Origin: Leifsonia xyli subsp. xyli str. CTCB07
GTDB taxonomy: Bacteria > Actinomycetota > Actinomycetes > Actinomycetales > Microbacteriaceae
DNA length: 64,000 nt
Assembly (NCBI RefSeq): GCF_000007665.1
Contig: NC_006087.1
Coordinates: forward strand, 186,001 to 250,000
Reading direction: 5' to 3'
The notes below the pieces were generated by a model that saw nothing but the letters and a program-made list of their open reading frames with translations, did not search any database and had not been told where the DNA came from. Position numbers and translations under genes: made by a program. This document shows, one piece after another, positions 18,175-28,460 of the stretch (position 1 is its first letter; every line of letters starts with the position of its first letter).

Positions 18175-20487
18175 ATGACGCGCATGACGGACGAACTCAG
18201 GAGAGGGAAGTGGGCACCCGCGCTCGTCGGGTTCGTGGCGCTCAGCGGTCTCGCCGGCGTGCTGGCGGCGGTGGCGGTCACCCCGGCAGTGGCTCTAACG
18301 GGCTCCGCGGCGAACTCGACGATCAGTGTCTTCGACGGATTGCCCGAATACATCAAAGTGGAACCGCTGGCCCAAGCCTCCACGATGTACGCGACCTCCA
18401 ACGGCCAATCCGTCCCGATTGCGACGTTCTACTCGCAGAACCGCGTGGAGGTCGGCTGGGAATCGATTTCGCAGAACCTCAAGGACGCAGCCATCGCGAC
18501 CGAGGACCCACGCTTCTACGAGCACGGCGGCGTGGACGTCACCGGCACCATCCGCGGCGCCCTGCTGACCGCACTGCACAAATCCGTGCAGGGGGGCTCG
18601 TCCATCACGCAGCAGTACGTCAAGAACATCCTCGTCCAGCGCTGCGAGAACAAACAGCCCGACCCGACGGCGACGGCAGCCGTGCAGAAGAAGCAGCTCA
18701 CGGCGTACGAGAGCTGCTACAACGACGCGACCGAAGTGGACCCGGTGCGCAAGCTCAAGGAGATGCGCTATGCGATCGGGCTGGAGAAGCAATACTCCAA
18801 AGACGACATCCTCCAGAGTTATCTGAACATCGCGCTCTTCGGCGGCCGGACCTACGGTGTGCAGTCGGCCGCGGCGTACTACTTCGGGGTGCCGGCCAAG
18901 GACGTCAACCTGCAGCAGGCGGCGACGCTGATCGCCATCCTGAACAATCCCGACAATCTGCGCATCGACCGGCCGGGCAACGAGGAGAACGGCGCGGCGA
19001 ACGGTTACAAGGAGACGCTGGACCGGCGCAACTACGTGCTCAACCGCATGCTGGCCAACGGCAGGATCACCCAGAAGGAACACGACACGTCCATCAAGTC
19101 TCCTGTCGAGCCCAAGATCACACCGGTGCAGAACGGATGCATGACCGCCCAGCAGCACAACGCGGCGTTCTTCTGCGACTACGTCGAACGGATCATCGAG
19201 CGGGACCCGATCTTCGGCAAGACAGACGACGAAAGGCTGAGCTACCTCACCCGCGGCGGCCTCAAGATCTACACGACACTGAACCTCGATCTGCAGAGCG
19301 CAGCGCAATCGGCCGTCTCCTCTTACATCCCGTCGACCAGCCCGCGTCTCGACCTGGGGTCGTCGCAGGTCTCGGTGGAGGTCGGAACCGGGCGCGTGGT
19401 CACGATGGTGCAGAACAGACCGTACGACAACACCTCTTCACCGGCGGCGGGCACAACAGCGGTCAACTACAACGCGGACTACGCCTACGGAGGATCGGAG
19501 GGCTTCCAGACGGGCTCGTCCTATAAGGCGTTCGACCTCCTCGAGTGGCTGCACGAAGGCCACTCCCTGTATCAGACCGTCAGCGGGACGCAGCACAGCT
19601 TCTCCCAGAGCTCCTTCCACTCCAACAACCCCTGCAACGACATCGGCGGCGCGCCCTGGAATGTCTCGAACGACGAGGGCGAGACGGTTGGATCGAGCAC
19701 CGTGATGAACGCGACCGCAGCCTCCATCAACTCGATTTTCGCCAAGATGGCGACCCAGCTGGACCTCTGCGGAATCAAGCAGCGGGCGAAGGATCTCCTG
19801 GTGCATGGCGCGGACGAGGAGGCCAACCCGTTCATGGCGAATCCGTCCTCGGTGCTCGGAACGAACTACATCGCCCCGATCACGATGGCAACCGCCTACG
19901 CCGGGATCGCGAACAACGGCGTCGCGTGCAGCCCGGTCGCCATCGACAAGATAATCGGTGCGGACGACACCGCCCACGGTGTACCGAAGACCCAATGTTC
20001 TACCACTCCAATTGACCCAGGAGTTGCTGCCGCAGCTATCTATGCCCTACAGGGTGTGCTGCGCGGCGGCACAGCGACGAGCGCGAACCCGGGCGACGGA
20101 GTGCCCCTCTTCGGCAAGACTGGCACGACCGACGACTCGCTCCAGAACTGGCTCGTCACCTCCACCTCGAAGGTTGCGCAGGCCACCTGGGTGGGAAACG
20201 TAGAGGGCAAGGTGGCGTTGCGCAGCCAGTCCTTCCAGGGCATCGGCGGCGGCAACGTGAAGTTCGCCATCGTCAAGCGGATACAGGCCGCGCTCGACGC
20301 CGCCTACGGTGGTTCCGCCTTCTCGGCGCCGCCTGCGAAATACCTCTTCGCCCCAGCTGCCCCGTCCACGCCCACGCCGCCGGCCGTGGGAGCTCCGACG
20401 CAAGTCGCACCCGGGGCAGGGGCCGGCGCCGGTGACAGCGGCGGGGACAGCACCGGCACCGGCGGAAACGACGGCGAGCGCAGATGA
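18175..20487 (+). CDS. Bifunctional penicillin-binding protein (transglycosylase/transpeptidase)
   Basis: The 770-residue class A PBP has one N-terminal TM helix, a GT51 transglycosylase domain with ATEDPRFYEHGGVD (residue ~109, Glu catalytic) and GGSSITQQYVKN, and a transpeptidase domain with the active Ser in TGSSYKAFD (~447), a second motif ASINSIFA and KTGTTDD (~647). A Pro/Gly-rich tail of about 50 residues follows. It polymerises lipid II and cross-links peptidoglycan outside the membrane. ATG 18175 is chosen; a second ATG is four codons on (18184). The transglycosylase motif has Pro where Arg is common (EDPRF for EDRRF), a minor change. The gene is intact. Confidence 0.9.
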   Translation: MTRMTDELRRGKWAPALVGFVALSGLAGVLAAVAVTPAVALTGSAANSTISVFDGLPEYIKVEPLAQASTMYATSNGQSVPIATFYSQNRVEVGWESISQNLKDAAIATEDPRFYEHGGVDVTGTIRGALLTALHKSVQGGSSITQQYVKNILVQRCENKQPDPTATAAVQKKQLTAYESCYNDATEVDPVRKLKEMRYAIGLEKQYSKDDILQSYLNIALFGGRTYGVQSAAAYYFGVPAKDVNLQQAATLIAILNNPDNLRIDRPGNEENGAANGYKETLDRRNYVLNRMLANGRITQKEHDTSIKSPVEPKITPVQNGCMTAQQHNAAFFCDYVERIIERDPIFGKTDDERLSYLTRGGLKIYTTLNLDLQSAAQSAVSSYIPSTSPRLDLGSSQVSVEVGTGRVVTMVQNRPYDNTSSPAAGTTAVNYNADYAYGGSEGFQTGSSYKAFDLLEWLHEGHSLYQTVSGTQHSFSQSSFHSNNPCNDIGGAPWNVSNDEGETVGSSTVMNATAASINSIFAKMATQLDLCGIKQRAKDLLVHGADEEANPFMANPSSVLGTNYIAPITMATAYAGIANNGVACSPVAIDKIIGADDTAHGVPKTQCSTTPIDPGVAAAAIYALQGVLRGGTATSANPGDGVPLFGKTGTTDDSLQNWLVTSTSKVAQATWVGNVEGKVALRSQSFQGIGGGNVKFAIVKRIQAALDAAYGGSAFSAPPAKYLFAPAAPSTPTPPAVGAPTQVAPGAGAGAGDSGGDSTGTGGNDGERR

Positions 20488-20572
20488 CCCCGGAGCAGCG
20501 ATTACGCTGAAATCAAGCGTTTTCACCCTCAAATGCAAGCATCGTTGTCGATATCTCGATTATTGTTATCGC

Positions 20573-21166
20573 ATGGGGAGAAAACCTGACCCGAACCGAA
20601 AGCCCGAACTTCTCGCTCGCATCATGGACCATGTCGCGACCGAGGCGCTCTCGAGAATGACTTTCCGAAGTCTCGCAAGCGCCCTGGGAGTCAGCACCTA
20701 TTCATTCGTCTATCATTTTGGCTCCCGCCAGGAGATGATCGACGCCATCCTCGAGGAGGGTGTGCGCCAGCAGACCACGCCACAGCAAAGCGTCGATCTC
20801 TCCGCGTTCGACCGCGATCAGTTCCACGGCTGGTATAAAGAGGCATTCCGCGCCTCCCTCAAAGAGCAGAACCGCACCGGCCTGCGGCTCCAGTTCGAGG
20901 CCGGCACGCTGGAGCAGATCGACCCGGACATCGGTAGACGCATCACCACCTCGTTCACCGCCTGGCGCAACGCCATCAAGGCCTGGCTGAAGAATCAGGG
21001 CATCGAGACCCGCCGCGCCGGTGTGCTCGCGCACTGGATGGTCGACTCCGCCGCCGGATTCCACTTCGGATTTCTCCTGAGCGGCGACCGCACGGCGACC
21101 GTGCAGGGGTTCGATCTGTTCTTGAACGCGTTCTTCCGCGAAGCGCTCGGCGAAGAGGGTCGCTGA
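20573..21166 (+). CDS. TetR-family transcription regulator
   Basis: The ATG at 20573 gives 197 residues with a TetR helix-turn-helix at residues ~15-60: LLARIMDHVATEALSRMTFR, SLASALGVSTYSFVYHFGSR. The C-terminal domain is a typical ligand/dimer domain (TetR_C). The 85 bases upstream are AT-rich with two similar sites, CGTTGTCG near 20543 and TGTTATCG near 20563, that could be its operator. It is not coupled to the PBP gene. Its target is unknown; the S9 peptidase gene 250 bases downstream is a possible one. Confidence 0.82.
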   Translation: MGRKPDPNRKPELLARIMDHVATEALSRMTFRSLASALGVSTYSFVYHFGSRQEMIDAILEEGVRQQTTPQQSVDLSAFDRDQFHGWYKEAFRASLKEQNRTGLRLQFEAGTLEQIDPDIGRRITTSFTAWRNAIKAWLKNQGIETRRAGVLAHWMVDSAAGFHFGFLLSGDRTATVQGFDLFLNAFFREALGEEGR

Positions 21167-21415
21167 GCGCGAGTCGCGCTCAGCGACCGCCGCGACGCCG
21201 CGCAGCATGGCGGCCCACTGATCCGCCCATGCTGCGCGGCCTCCGCAGCCGGAGTGCCGTGCCGGCCGAGTGCGATCCACGTCCCCGCCGAACTCGCGTC
21301 CGGGTCGGGGTGGAGAGGGAGGCCGTCCCCGTGCTGCTCGTCGCCAATCGGACCCTGCCCGATCGGCGGGTGTGACCGCGCCCCGCAGACGCGCCCCGAC
21401 CGGTAGCCTGGGCCT

Positions 21416-23572
21416 ATGCTCACTCCCCCCGCCACCCCGAAGAGACCGACCGAGCGCAGACACCACGGGGATGTGGTGGTCGATGAGTACGAGTGGCTGC
21501 GCGACAGGGACGACCCTGCCGTCAGCGCGCACCTGCACGAAGAGAACGCCTACACGAACGCCCGCACCGAGCACCTGGCCGTGCTGCGCGAGCAGATCTT
21601 CGACGAGATCAAGGGACGCACGCGTGAATCCGATCTGAGCGTGCCGACGCGCGAGGGCGACTGGTGGTACTACACGCGCACGGTGGAGGGGAAGCAGTAC
21701 GGCATCCACTGCCGCGCGCCAATCGCAGGCCCGGACGACTGGGAGCCCCCGGCTCTGGACGAGACGGCACAGCGGTCGAGGCTGCCCGGCGAACAGGTGC
21801 TGCTGGATGACAACGCGGAGGCGGAGGGGCACGCGTTCTACGCGCTCGGCAGCTTCGATGTGAGCGCCGACGGGAGCCGGCTGCTGTACGCCATCGACAC
21901 GGAGGGCGACGAGCGGTACACGATCCGGGTGCGGTCGCTGAACGGCGACGGTGACGGCTTCCCCGACCTGATCGCGGGAACCGGTGCGGGAGCGCTGTTC
22001 GACCAGAGCGGCGAGTACATCTTCTACACGACAGTGGATGACGCCTGGCGTCCGTCCACCGTCTGGCGGCACCGGGTCGGTGAGGGGCCGGACGAGCAGG
22101 CCGACGCGACCGTGTTCCACGAGCCGGACGAACGCTACTGGATCGGCGTCGGGATGACCCGGAGCCGGCGCTTCCTTGTCATCGAGGCAAGATCGAACAT
22201 CACCAGCGAGACGTGGCTGCTGCGCTCCGACGACCCGACCGGTGAGTTCTCCGTGGTGTGGCCACGCAAGGAGGGAGTGGAGTACGACGTCGAGCACTCG
22301 ATCTTCGGCGCCCACGACCGGCTGCTGCTCGTGCATAACGACGGGGCGGTGAACTTCGAGCTCGTCAGCGTCGCCGCCGAAGCCCCTCAGGGGAAGCGCA
22401 GAATGCTGCTGCCGCACAACCCCGCGGTCCGCCTCGAGAGCGTCGACGCCTTCCGCGACTTCGTGGCCCTCGAGTACCGCCGCGACGGACTGACCCGGAT
22501 CGCTATCGGCCGCGTCCCCGACCCCGCGGAGTTCGCAGCCCACCCGGACTCAGCGCCGGACGACATGCTGCACGAACTGCGCTTCGACGAAGAGCTGTTC
22601 ACCGTCGGTGTGGGCAGCAACCCGGAGTGGACCCAGCCGCATCTGCGCTTGGGGTACACCAGTTTCGTGACGCCGCCGAGCGTGTACGACTACGACATCC
22701 GCAGCCACGAACGGGTGCTGCGCAAGAAGCAAGCCGTGCTCGGCGCGTTCGATCCGGAGCTGTTCGAGCAGAAGCGCGAATGGGCGACGGCAGACGATGG
22801 GACTCGCATCCCGCTCTCGCTGGTCTACCGCCGCGACCTGGTCACACCCGGCGAGCCGGCGCCACTGGTGCTCTACGGTTACGGATCCTACGAGGCGAGC
22901 ATCGACCCGTCGTTCGGCATCCCGCGGCTGAGCCTTCTCGACCGCGGCGTGGTGTTCGCGATCGCGCATGTGCGCGGCGGCGGCGAACTGGGCCGGCTCT
23001 GGTACGAGAACGGGAAGAAGCTGCACAAGAAGAACACCTTCACCGACTTCGTGGCCGCCGCCGAGCACCTCACCACCCAGGGCTGGACATCGCCGGACCG
23101 GCTGGCCGCACAGGGGGGAAGCGCGGGTGGACTGCTCATGGGGGCCGTGGCGAACCTGGCGCCGCGGGCCCTCGCGGGCATCCTCGCGGAGGTGCCGTTC
23201 GTGGACCCGCTGACAAGCATCCTGGACCCGTCGCTCCCGCTGACCGTGATCGAGTGGGACGAGTGGGGCGACCCACTGCACGACGAGGACGTGTACTACT
23301 ACATGAAGTCGTACGCGCCGGTGGAGAACATCCACGCGACGCGCTACCCGCGCATCCTGGCGATCACCAGCCTGAACGACACGCGGGTGCTGTACGTGGA
23401 GCCGACGAAATGGGTGGCCACACTGCGAGAGGCGGGGGCGGACGCGCTGCTGAAGACGGAGATGACGGCCGGGCACGGCGGCGTCTCCGGCCGGTACGCG
23501 GCCTGGCGCGAACGGGCGTTCGCACTGGCGTGGCTGCTGGATGTGGTGGGGGTACACCCGAGCGGAGCGTGA
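21416..23572 (+). CDS. Oligopeptidase B-type S9 serine peptidase
   Basis: The 718-residue enzyme has an N-terminal seven-bladed propeller (from about residue 70 to 400) and a C-terminal alpha/beta hydrolase domain. The nucleophile is in AAQGGSAGGLLMGAV (Ser ~569), the Asp follows in SLNDTRVLYVEP and the His in TAGHGGVSGR. A VRGGGELGRLWYENGK stretch is typical of oligopeptidase B, which cuts short peptides after basic residues in the cytosol. Start ATG 21416 gives the family's usual N-terminus (HHGDVVVDEYEWLRD). Length matches the family and no lesion is seen. Confidence 0.9.
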   Translation: MLTPPATPKRPTERRHHGDVVVDEYEWLRDRDDPAVSAHLHEENAYTNARTEHLAVLREQIFDEIKGRTRESDLSVPTREGDWWYYTRTVEGKQYGIHCRAPIAGPDDWEPPALDETAQRSRLPGEQVLLDDNAEAEGHAFYALGSFDVSADGSRLLYAIDTEGDERYTIRVRSLNGDGDGFPDLIAGTGAGALFDQSGEYIFYTTVDDAWRPSTVWRHRVGEGPDEQADATVFHEPDERYWIGVGMTRSRRFLVIEARSNITSETWLLRSDDPTGEFSVVWPRKEGVEYDVEHSIFGAHDRLLLVHNDGAVNFELVSVAAEAPQGKRRMLLPHNPAVRLESVDAFRDFVALEYRRDGLTRIAIGRVPDPAEFAAHPDSAPDDMLHELRFDEELFTVGVGSNPEWTQPHLRLGYTSFVTPPSVYDYDIRSHERVLRKKQAVLGAFDPELFEQKREWATADDGTRIPLSLVYRRDLVTPGEPAPLVLYGYGSYEASIDPSFGIPRLSLLDRGVVFAIAHVRGGGELGRLWYENGKKLHKKNTFTDFVAAAEHLTTQGWTSPDRLAAQGGSAGGLLMGAVANLAPRALAGILAEVPFVDPLTSILDPSLPLTVIEWDEWGDPLHDEDVYYYMKSYAPVENIHATRYPRILAITSLNDTRVLYVEPTKWVATLREAGADALLKTEMTAGHGGVSGRYAAWRERAFALAWLLDVVGVHPSGA

Positions 23573-23644
23573 GGAGGTCCGCCCGGCGGGCTCCTCTCCG
23601 CACCGTTCGGCGCCGCGAAGCGCTGCGGGCGCCGGCACGGCCCC

Positions 23645-23906
23645 TCAGTCGAGGTCGTCCGGGTCCTTCCCGGTGCGCTCCCCCGACTCCAGGGTCGCGA
23701 TCGCGGCGAGGTCGTCGGCGTCCAGCTCGAAGCCGAAGACATCCCGGTTCTCGCGAATGCGTTCCGGGGTGGACGACTTCGGGACGACCACAACGCCGAA
23801 CTGCAGCTGCCCGCGCAGGACGACCTGGGCCGGTGCGGCGTCTTAGGCCCAGACATCCGGCTGGAGAAGCCACGGGTGCAGCTCGAGGCCGATCAGGTGG
23901 TCGAGT
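23645..23906 (-). pseudogene. Aldo/keto reductase remnant
   Basis: Reading down from about 23906 are GLELHPWLLQPDVWA, a TAA, and then PAQVVLRGQLQFGVVVVPKS and TPERIRENRDVFGFELDADD to a TGA at 23645. These are two pieces of the AKR C-terminal half (the HP motif strand and the NADPH-binding KS.TPERI.EN segment) joined by a deletion. The barrel's N-terminal half and catalytic Tyr are missing. Confidence 0.7.
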
Positions 23907-24002
23907 CCAACGGTGCGAGCCGGTCCCGCAGGCGAGCCTGCCCCGCGGTTACCGCCGGGGCGTCAGCTCAGCGCACCCCGACGGCGACCGCTTCGGCCGG
24001 CA

Positions 24003-25982
24003 TCATCTCGCGGCGACGCCCTCGGGCTCTTCCTGGCCCGATTCCTCAGCCGCGCCGCGGAACTGCGTCATGTACAGGTCGTAGTAGGCGCCCTTCTTCG
24101 CGAGGAGGGTCTTGTGATCGCCCTGCTCCACGATCCGGCCCTTCTCCATCACGAGGATGGTGTGCGCGTCCCGGATGGTGGACAGGCGGTGGGCGATCAC
24201 GAACGAAGTCCGGTCGCTGCGCAACGCCGCCATCGCGTGCTGCACCAGCAACTCGGTGCGGGTGTCCACCGAGGACGTGGCTTCGTCCAGGATGAGCAGC
24301 GACGGGTTGGCGATGAAAGCCCGGGCGATGGTGAGCAACTGGCGCTCGCCCGCGGAGACGTTGCCGCCGTCCGCCTCGATGACCGTGTCGTAGCCGTCCG
24401 GCAGCTGGCGGACGAAACGGTCGACCATCGTCGCCTTCGCGGCAGCGACCACCTCCTCGTCGGATGCTTCGAGGCGGCCATAGCGGATGTTCTCACGAAT
24501 GGTCCCGGAGAAGAGCCACGCATCCTGCAGCACCATCCCGACCTGACCGCGCAACTCGGAGCGCGAGAGGTCGGTGGTGTCGATGCCATCGAGGCGGATG
24601 GCACCGCCGTTCAGCTCGTAGAACCGCATGATGAGGTTGACCAGCGTCGTCTTTCCGGCTCCGGTCGGGCCGACGATCGCGACCGTGTGGCCGGGCTCGA
24701 CGGAGAGCGAGAGATCGCGGATGAGCTCGGTCTCGGGATCGTAGGAGAAGTCGACGCTGTCCAGCTCGACGCGGCCGTTCGCCCGCTCGGGGAGGTGCTC
24801 GGTCTCGTGTTCGGGCGTCTGCTCGTCCGAGTCGAGGAACTCGAAGGTGCGCTCCGCCGACGCGACGCCGGACTGCAACATGTTCGCCATGCCCGCGATC
24901 TGGCCGATGGGCTGGGAGAACTCGCGCGAGTACTGGATGAACGCCGTCACATCGCCAATGCTCAGCTGGCCTGCGGTCACCCGCAGCGCACCGACGACGG
25001 CGATCAGCACGTAGGAGAGGTAGGAGACGAAGTTCATCGCCGGCATGATCATGCCGGAGACGAACTGCGCACCGACCATCGACGACCAGAGCTTGCCGTT
25101 GCGCTCGTCGAACCGTTCCAGCATGACCTCATCGCGGCCGAAGGCGCGCACCAGGTCGAGCCCGGAGTAGGACTCCTCGATGTGCCCGTTGAGGGCGCCG
25201 GTGGAGTTCCACTGCTGTTTGAACAGCTTCTGTGAGCGCGTGCCGATCACCCCGGCGATGATGCCGGAGAGCGGGATGCTGATAAGCGCGATGAGCGCGA
25301 GCTGCCACGACACGATGAACATCATGACGCCGATCCCGATGACCATCAGAACCGACTGGATCAGCTGTGAGAAGGCCTGCTGCAGAGCGGTCTGGATGTT
25401 GTCGACATCGTTCGTGACGCGCGACATCAGATCACCGCGCTGACGGGTGTCGAAGTAGCTGAGCGGCAGACGGTTGAGTTTGTCCTCGATCTCGGCGCGC
25501 AAGCGGTAGACCACTCGCATCACGAGCGCGTTCAGAATGTAGCCCTGCCACCATTGCAGCAGCGACGCGGCGATGTACATGGCGAGCACGATCATCAGCA
25601 GCCGGCCGAGATCCGTGAAGTCGACCCCGGGACCGGGAGCGGGCTGGCCGTTCGCCTGCCGAGCGCCGGTGACGCCGTTGACGATCACATCGGTGGCGTT
25701 CCCGAGGATCTTCGGCGCGATCACGGTGAGCGCGACCGAGACCACCACGAGCAGGGTGACCCAGACCATCGCGAGCCGTTCCGTGCGCAGCAACCCGATC
25801 AGCCGGTTGAACGACGGCCAGAAGTGCTCCGCCTTCTTCGCCGGTGTGCCGCCGAACATATCCCCGTCGGCCTCGGTGGGCTCGTACTCGTACTCGACCT
25901 CCCGCTCGTCGATGCCGGTGTCCGCACCGGCTTCGGCGATCGCGCCGCCCGTGCTGGCCTTCTTGTCTTTCCGCCGGGCCAT
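24003..25982 (-). CDS. ABC transporter, permease-ATPase half (exporter type)
   Basis: The 659-residue protein has a charged leader of ~70 residues, a six-helix exporter membrane domain (residues ~75-380) and an ATPase domain with Walker A (GPTGAGKTTLVNL), signature NVSAGERQLLTIARA, Walker B (LLILDEATSSVD) and the His switch (IAHRL). Together with the next gene it forms a heterodimeric exporter of the type often handling drugs or lipids. Its ATG at 25982 is one base from the stop of the partner gene. The last residues are acidic. Intact. Confidence 0.9.
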   Translation of the reverse strand: MARRKDKKASTGGAIAEAGADTGIDEREVEYEYEPTEADGDMFGGTPAKKAEHFWPSFNRLIGLLRTERLAMVWVTLLVVVSVALTVIAPKILGNATDVIVNGVTGARQANGQPAPGPGVDFTDLGRLLMIVLAMYIAASLLQWWQGYILNALVMRVVYRLRAEIEDKLNRLPLSYFDTRQRGDLMSRVTNDVDNIQTALQQAFSQLIQSVLMVIGIGVMMFIVSWQLALIALISIPLSGIIAGVIGTRSQKLFKQQWNSTGALNGHIEESYSGLDLVRAFGRDEVMLERFDERNGKLWSSMVGAQFVSGMIMPAMNFVSYLSYVLIAVVGALRVTAGQLSIGDVTAFIQYSREFSQPIGQIAGMANMLQSGVASAERTFEFLDSDEQTPEHETEHLPERANGRVELDSVDFSYDPETELIRDLSLSVEPGHTVAIVGPTGAGKTTLVNLIMRFYELNGGAIRLDGIDTTDLSRSELRGQVGMVLQDAWLFSGTIRENIRYGRLEASDEEVVAAAKATMVDRFVRQLPDGYDTVIEADGGNVSAGERQLLTIARAFIANPSLLILDEATSSVDTRTELLVQHAMAALRSDRTSFVIAHRLSTIRDAHTILVMEKGRIVEQGDHKTLLAKKGAYYDLYMTQFRGAAEESGQEEPEGVAAR

Positions 25983-25983
25983 C

Positions 25984-27714
25984 TCAGGCCACCTCCTGGC
26001 TCAGCTGGGACTCGACGATCTCGCGATACGTCTCGCTGGTCTCCAGCAGTTCGTCGTGGGTTCCGCTGCCGGCCACCGTGCCGCCGTCCAGGACGACGAT
26101 CGTGTCGGCCTCGCGGATGGTGGACACGCGCTGTGCGACCACGATGACCGTGGCGTCCCCGGTCGACTCGGCGAGCGCACGCCGCAGTCGAGCGTCGGTC
26201 GCGACGTCGAGAGCGGAGAACGAATCGTCGAACAGGAACACTTTCGGGTTCGCGACCAGGGCGCGCGCGATGCAGAGCCGCTGCCGCTGGCCGCCGGAGA
26301 CGTTGGTGCCGCCCTGCGCGATCCGCTCCTGGAGGTCGTGCTCCTTCGCTCGCACGAAATCCTCGGCCTGCGCAACGCGCAGCGCCGCCCACAGCTCCTC
26401 ATCGGTGGCGTCCGGCCGCCCGAAGCACAGGTTCGACGCGATGGTGCCGGAGAAGAGATAGGGCTTCTGGGGGACCAGTCCCAGTACACCGGAGAGTTGC
26501 TTGCGGCTGAGCGAGTCCACCTCCACCCCGCCGATGCGGATGTGTCCGCTCTGCGGAGTGAACAGGTTCGCGATCACCGAGACAAGGGTCGACTTGCCGG
26601 AGCCCGTGGAGCCGACGATCGCGGTGATCCGGCCCGGCTCGGCGGTGAAGCTCACCCGGTTCAGCACCGGCCGCTCCGCGCCCGGATACCCGAACGTCAC
26701 GGCGTCGATCTCGACGCGGCCGTCGGCGGGCTCGGGAGCGCCCGCGCCGGCGGCCGCTCCCGACGGCTCCACCGCGAGCACCTCCTGGATGCGCTCAGCG
26801 CAGACCATCGCTCGCGGGATCATCATCGCCATGAACACGCCCATCATCACGGCCGTCAGGATCTGCAACAGGTACTGAAGGAAGGCCGTCAACGCGCCGA
26901 TCTGGATCTCGCCGGCGTTGACGCTCGCGCCGCCGAACCACAGCACCGCGGCCGTCGCACCGTTCAGGATGAGCATGATGAGCGGGAACATCAGCACGAA
27001 GATGTTGCCGACCCTGACCGAAACGCGGGTGAGTGCGGCGTTCGCGTCATCGTAGCGTGCGGTCTCAAACCGCTCGCGGACGAAGGCGCGGATCACGCGG
27101 ATGCCGACGATCTGCTCCCGGATGACACCGTTGACACCGTCGATCCTCTCCTGCATCTCACGGAACAACGGCAGCAGCAGCCAGACCAGGACGCCGACGA
27201 CCAGGAACAGCACGACCACCGAGACCCAGATCAGCCAGGAGAGCCCCGCATCCACCTGCACGGCCAGAACGATGCCAGCGATGCACATGATCGGCGTCGA
27301 AACCATGAAGTTGAGCGTCATCAGGACCAGCATCTGCACCTGCTGGACATCGTTCGTGTTGCGGGTGATGAGGGTGGGCGTCCCCCAGCGCGCGAGGTCG
27401 AGGGCGGGGAGCGAGTCCACCTTGCGGTAGAAGGCGCGGCGCATGTCGCGGCCGACCGACATCGACGCTCGCGCGCCGAAGTAGGTGGCCGTGATCGCTG
27501 CGACGACCTGCACGAAGCAGACGATCAGCATCGTCCCGCCGGTCGACCAGATGAAACCGATGTCGCGGGGGATGATGCCCTTGTCGATGATGTCTTTGTT
27601 GAGCGTGGGCAGGTAGAGCGCTGCGAGCGTCGCAATCAGCTGCAGGATCACGACGGCCGCCACAGCGCCCCCGTAGGGGCGCGCGAAACGCAGCGCCAAG
27701 CGAAGAAGTGTCAT
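25984..27714 (-). CDS. ABC transporter, partner permease-ATPase half
   Basis: ATG 27714, preceded by AGGA, gives 576 residues; a longer upstream frame to 27882 does not look like the family's N-terminus. Six membrane helices (MTLLRLALRFARPYGG onward) precede an ATPase with Walker A (GSTGSGKSTLVSV), signature NVSGGQRQRLCIARA and Walker B (KVFLFDDSFSALD). In this half the residue after Walker B is Ser (DDS for DEA), so its site is probably degenerate, as is usual in heterodimeric exporters; the other half keeps the catalytic Glu. Both genes are one operon. Confidence 0.9.
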   Translation of the reverse strand: MTLLRLALRFARPYGGAVAAVVILQLIATLAALYLPTLNKDIIDKGIIPRDIGFIWSTGGTMLIVCFVQVVAAITATYFGARASMSVGRDMRRAFYRKVDSLPALDLARWGTPTLITRNTNDVQQVQMLVLMTLNFMVSTPIMCIAGIVLAVQVDAGLSWLIWVSVVVLFLVVGVLVWLLLPLFREMQERIDGVNGVIREQIVGIRVIRAFVRERFETARYDDANAALTRVSVRVGNIFVLMFPLIMLILNGATAAVLWFGGASVNAGEIQIGALTAFLQYLLQILTAVMMGVFMAMMIPRAMVCAERIQEVLAVEPSGAAAGAGAPEPADGRVEIDAVTFGYPGAERPVLNRVSFTAEPGRITAIVGSTGSGKSTLVSVIANLFTPQSGHIRIGGVEVDSLSRKQLSGVLGLVPQKPYLFSGTIASNLCFGRPDATDEELWAALRVAQAEDFVRAKEHDLQERIAQGGTNVSGGQRQRLCIARALVANPKVFLFDDSFSALDVATDARLRRALAESTGDATVIVVAQRVSTIREADTIVVLDGGTVAGSGTHDELLETSETYREIVESQLSQEVA

Positions 27715-28002
27715 GGTCGTTCCTGGTTTCGAGTTCTGGGAAGGGTCCGGCGAACCCGGAAAGCTCACCGTAACGCGAGCCTCAGACATTCTCGCTGTTC
27801 CAGGAGCCCAGACCCACGCTAACGCCGATTGCGGACAGTCAGAGTGCGCTTTTACGTGCCGTGGGCACGAAAAGACGGGCACGATCGGCCGTCAGGCCGG
27901 GACAGCGTTGAGGTGCCGATGCGGACAGGGGCGGCACGGCCGGAATCCCGCCCTCGTGCCGCGCCCCAGGACCGGCGCGCTCTCAGCAGGACGAGTCGGC
28001 GA

Positions 28003-28289
28003 TCAGCCGGGGATGTAGCTGAGGTGGACGACGCCGTTGCCGTAGACCTCACTGGAACGCAGCCGCAGCTTCGACTCGGCGCTCCGGGATCGTCCTCGGC
28101 TGTCCGGGCCGACCACACCGGCGCGAACACCTCGAAGGTGCGCCGCCCCAACAGGATGGCGTCCGACGAGCCGGTGATGCGCGCCAGGTCTTCCCCCATC
28201 GCCGGGTCGAAGCCGTGCTCGGCAGTCCAGCCCGGGTCCTCGAAGACACCGTCGAGGGAGACAAACTCATGCACCGTGATCGTTCCCAT
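28003..28289 (-). pseudogene. Dihydrofolate-reductase/RibD-C family remnant
   Basis: ATG 28289 begins MGTITVHEFVSLDGVFEDPG and continues to ILLGRRTFEVFAPVWS, the N-terminal half of the RibD/dihydrofolate reductase-like family common in actinobacteria. The frame then jumps, and the last piece, ESKLRLRSSEVYGNGVVHLS, is the family's C-terminus ending YIPG and TGA at 28003. About half the expected length (some 95 codons) is lost by an internal deletion. Bases 27715-28002 hold nothing else recognisable. Confidence 0.75.
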
Positions 28290-28410
28290 GCGTCTCAGCT
28301 GAGGAGGTGGGGAGGCGACGGGTAGCTCGGCCTGCGGCCGTCCTCCCGGCGAAGCGGGATGGTCGTGCCTGTAGCGGTTCGCGAACGTCATCGTTCATAC
28401 TGTCCTCAGT

Positions 28411-28460
28411 GACACGGGGTGCCCTGCGGGGCTGAGATCACACCCGTCGAACCTGATCTA
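28411..28460 (+). promoter_or_regulatory. TPP riboswitch (THI element), 3' part cut off by IS481
   Basis: ACACGGGGTGCCC at 28412-28424 followed by GGGGCTGAGATCACACCCG and GAACCTGATCTAG is the conserved core of the thiamine-pyrophosphate riboswitch. The expected continuation (GGTAAT..CCAGCG..) is absent because an IS481 copy begins in the CTAG at 28458-28461. A gene of the thiamine system (TenA) lies on the far side of the insertion, so the switch formerly sat in its leader. It can no longer form the full fold. Confidence 0.85.
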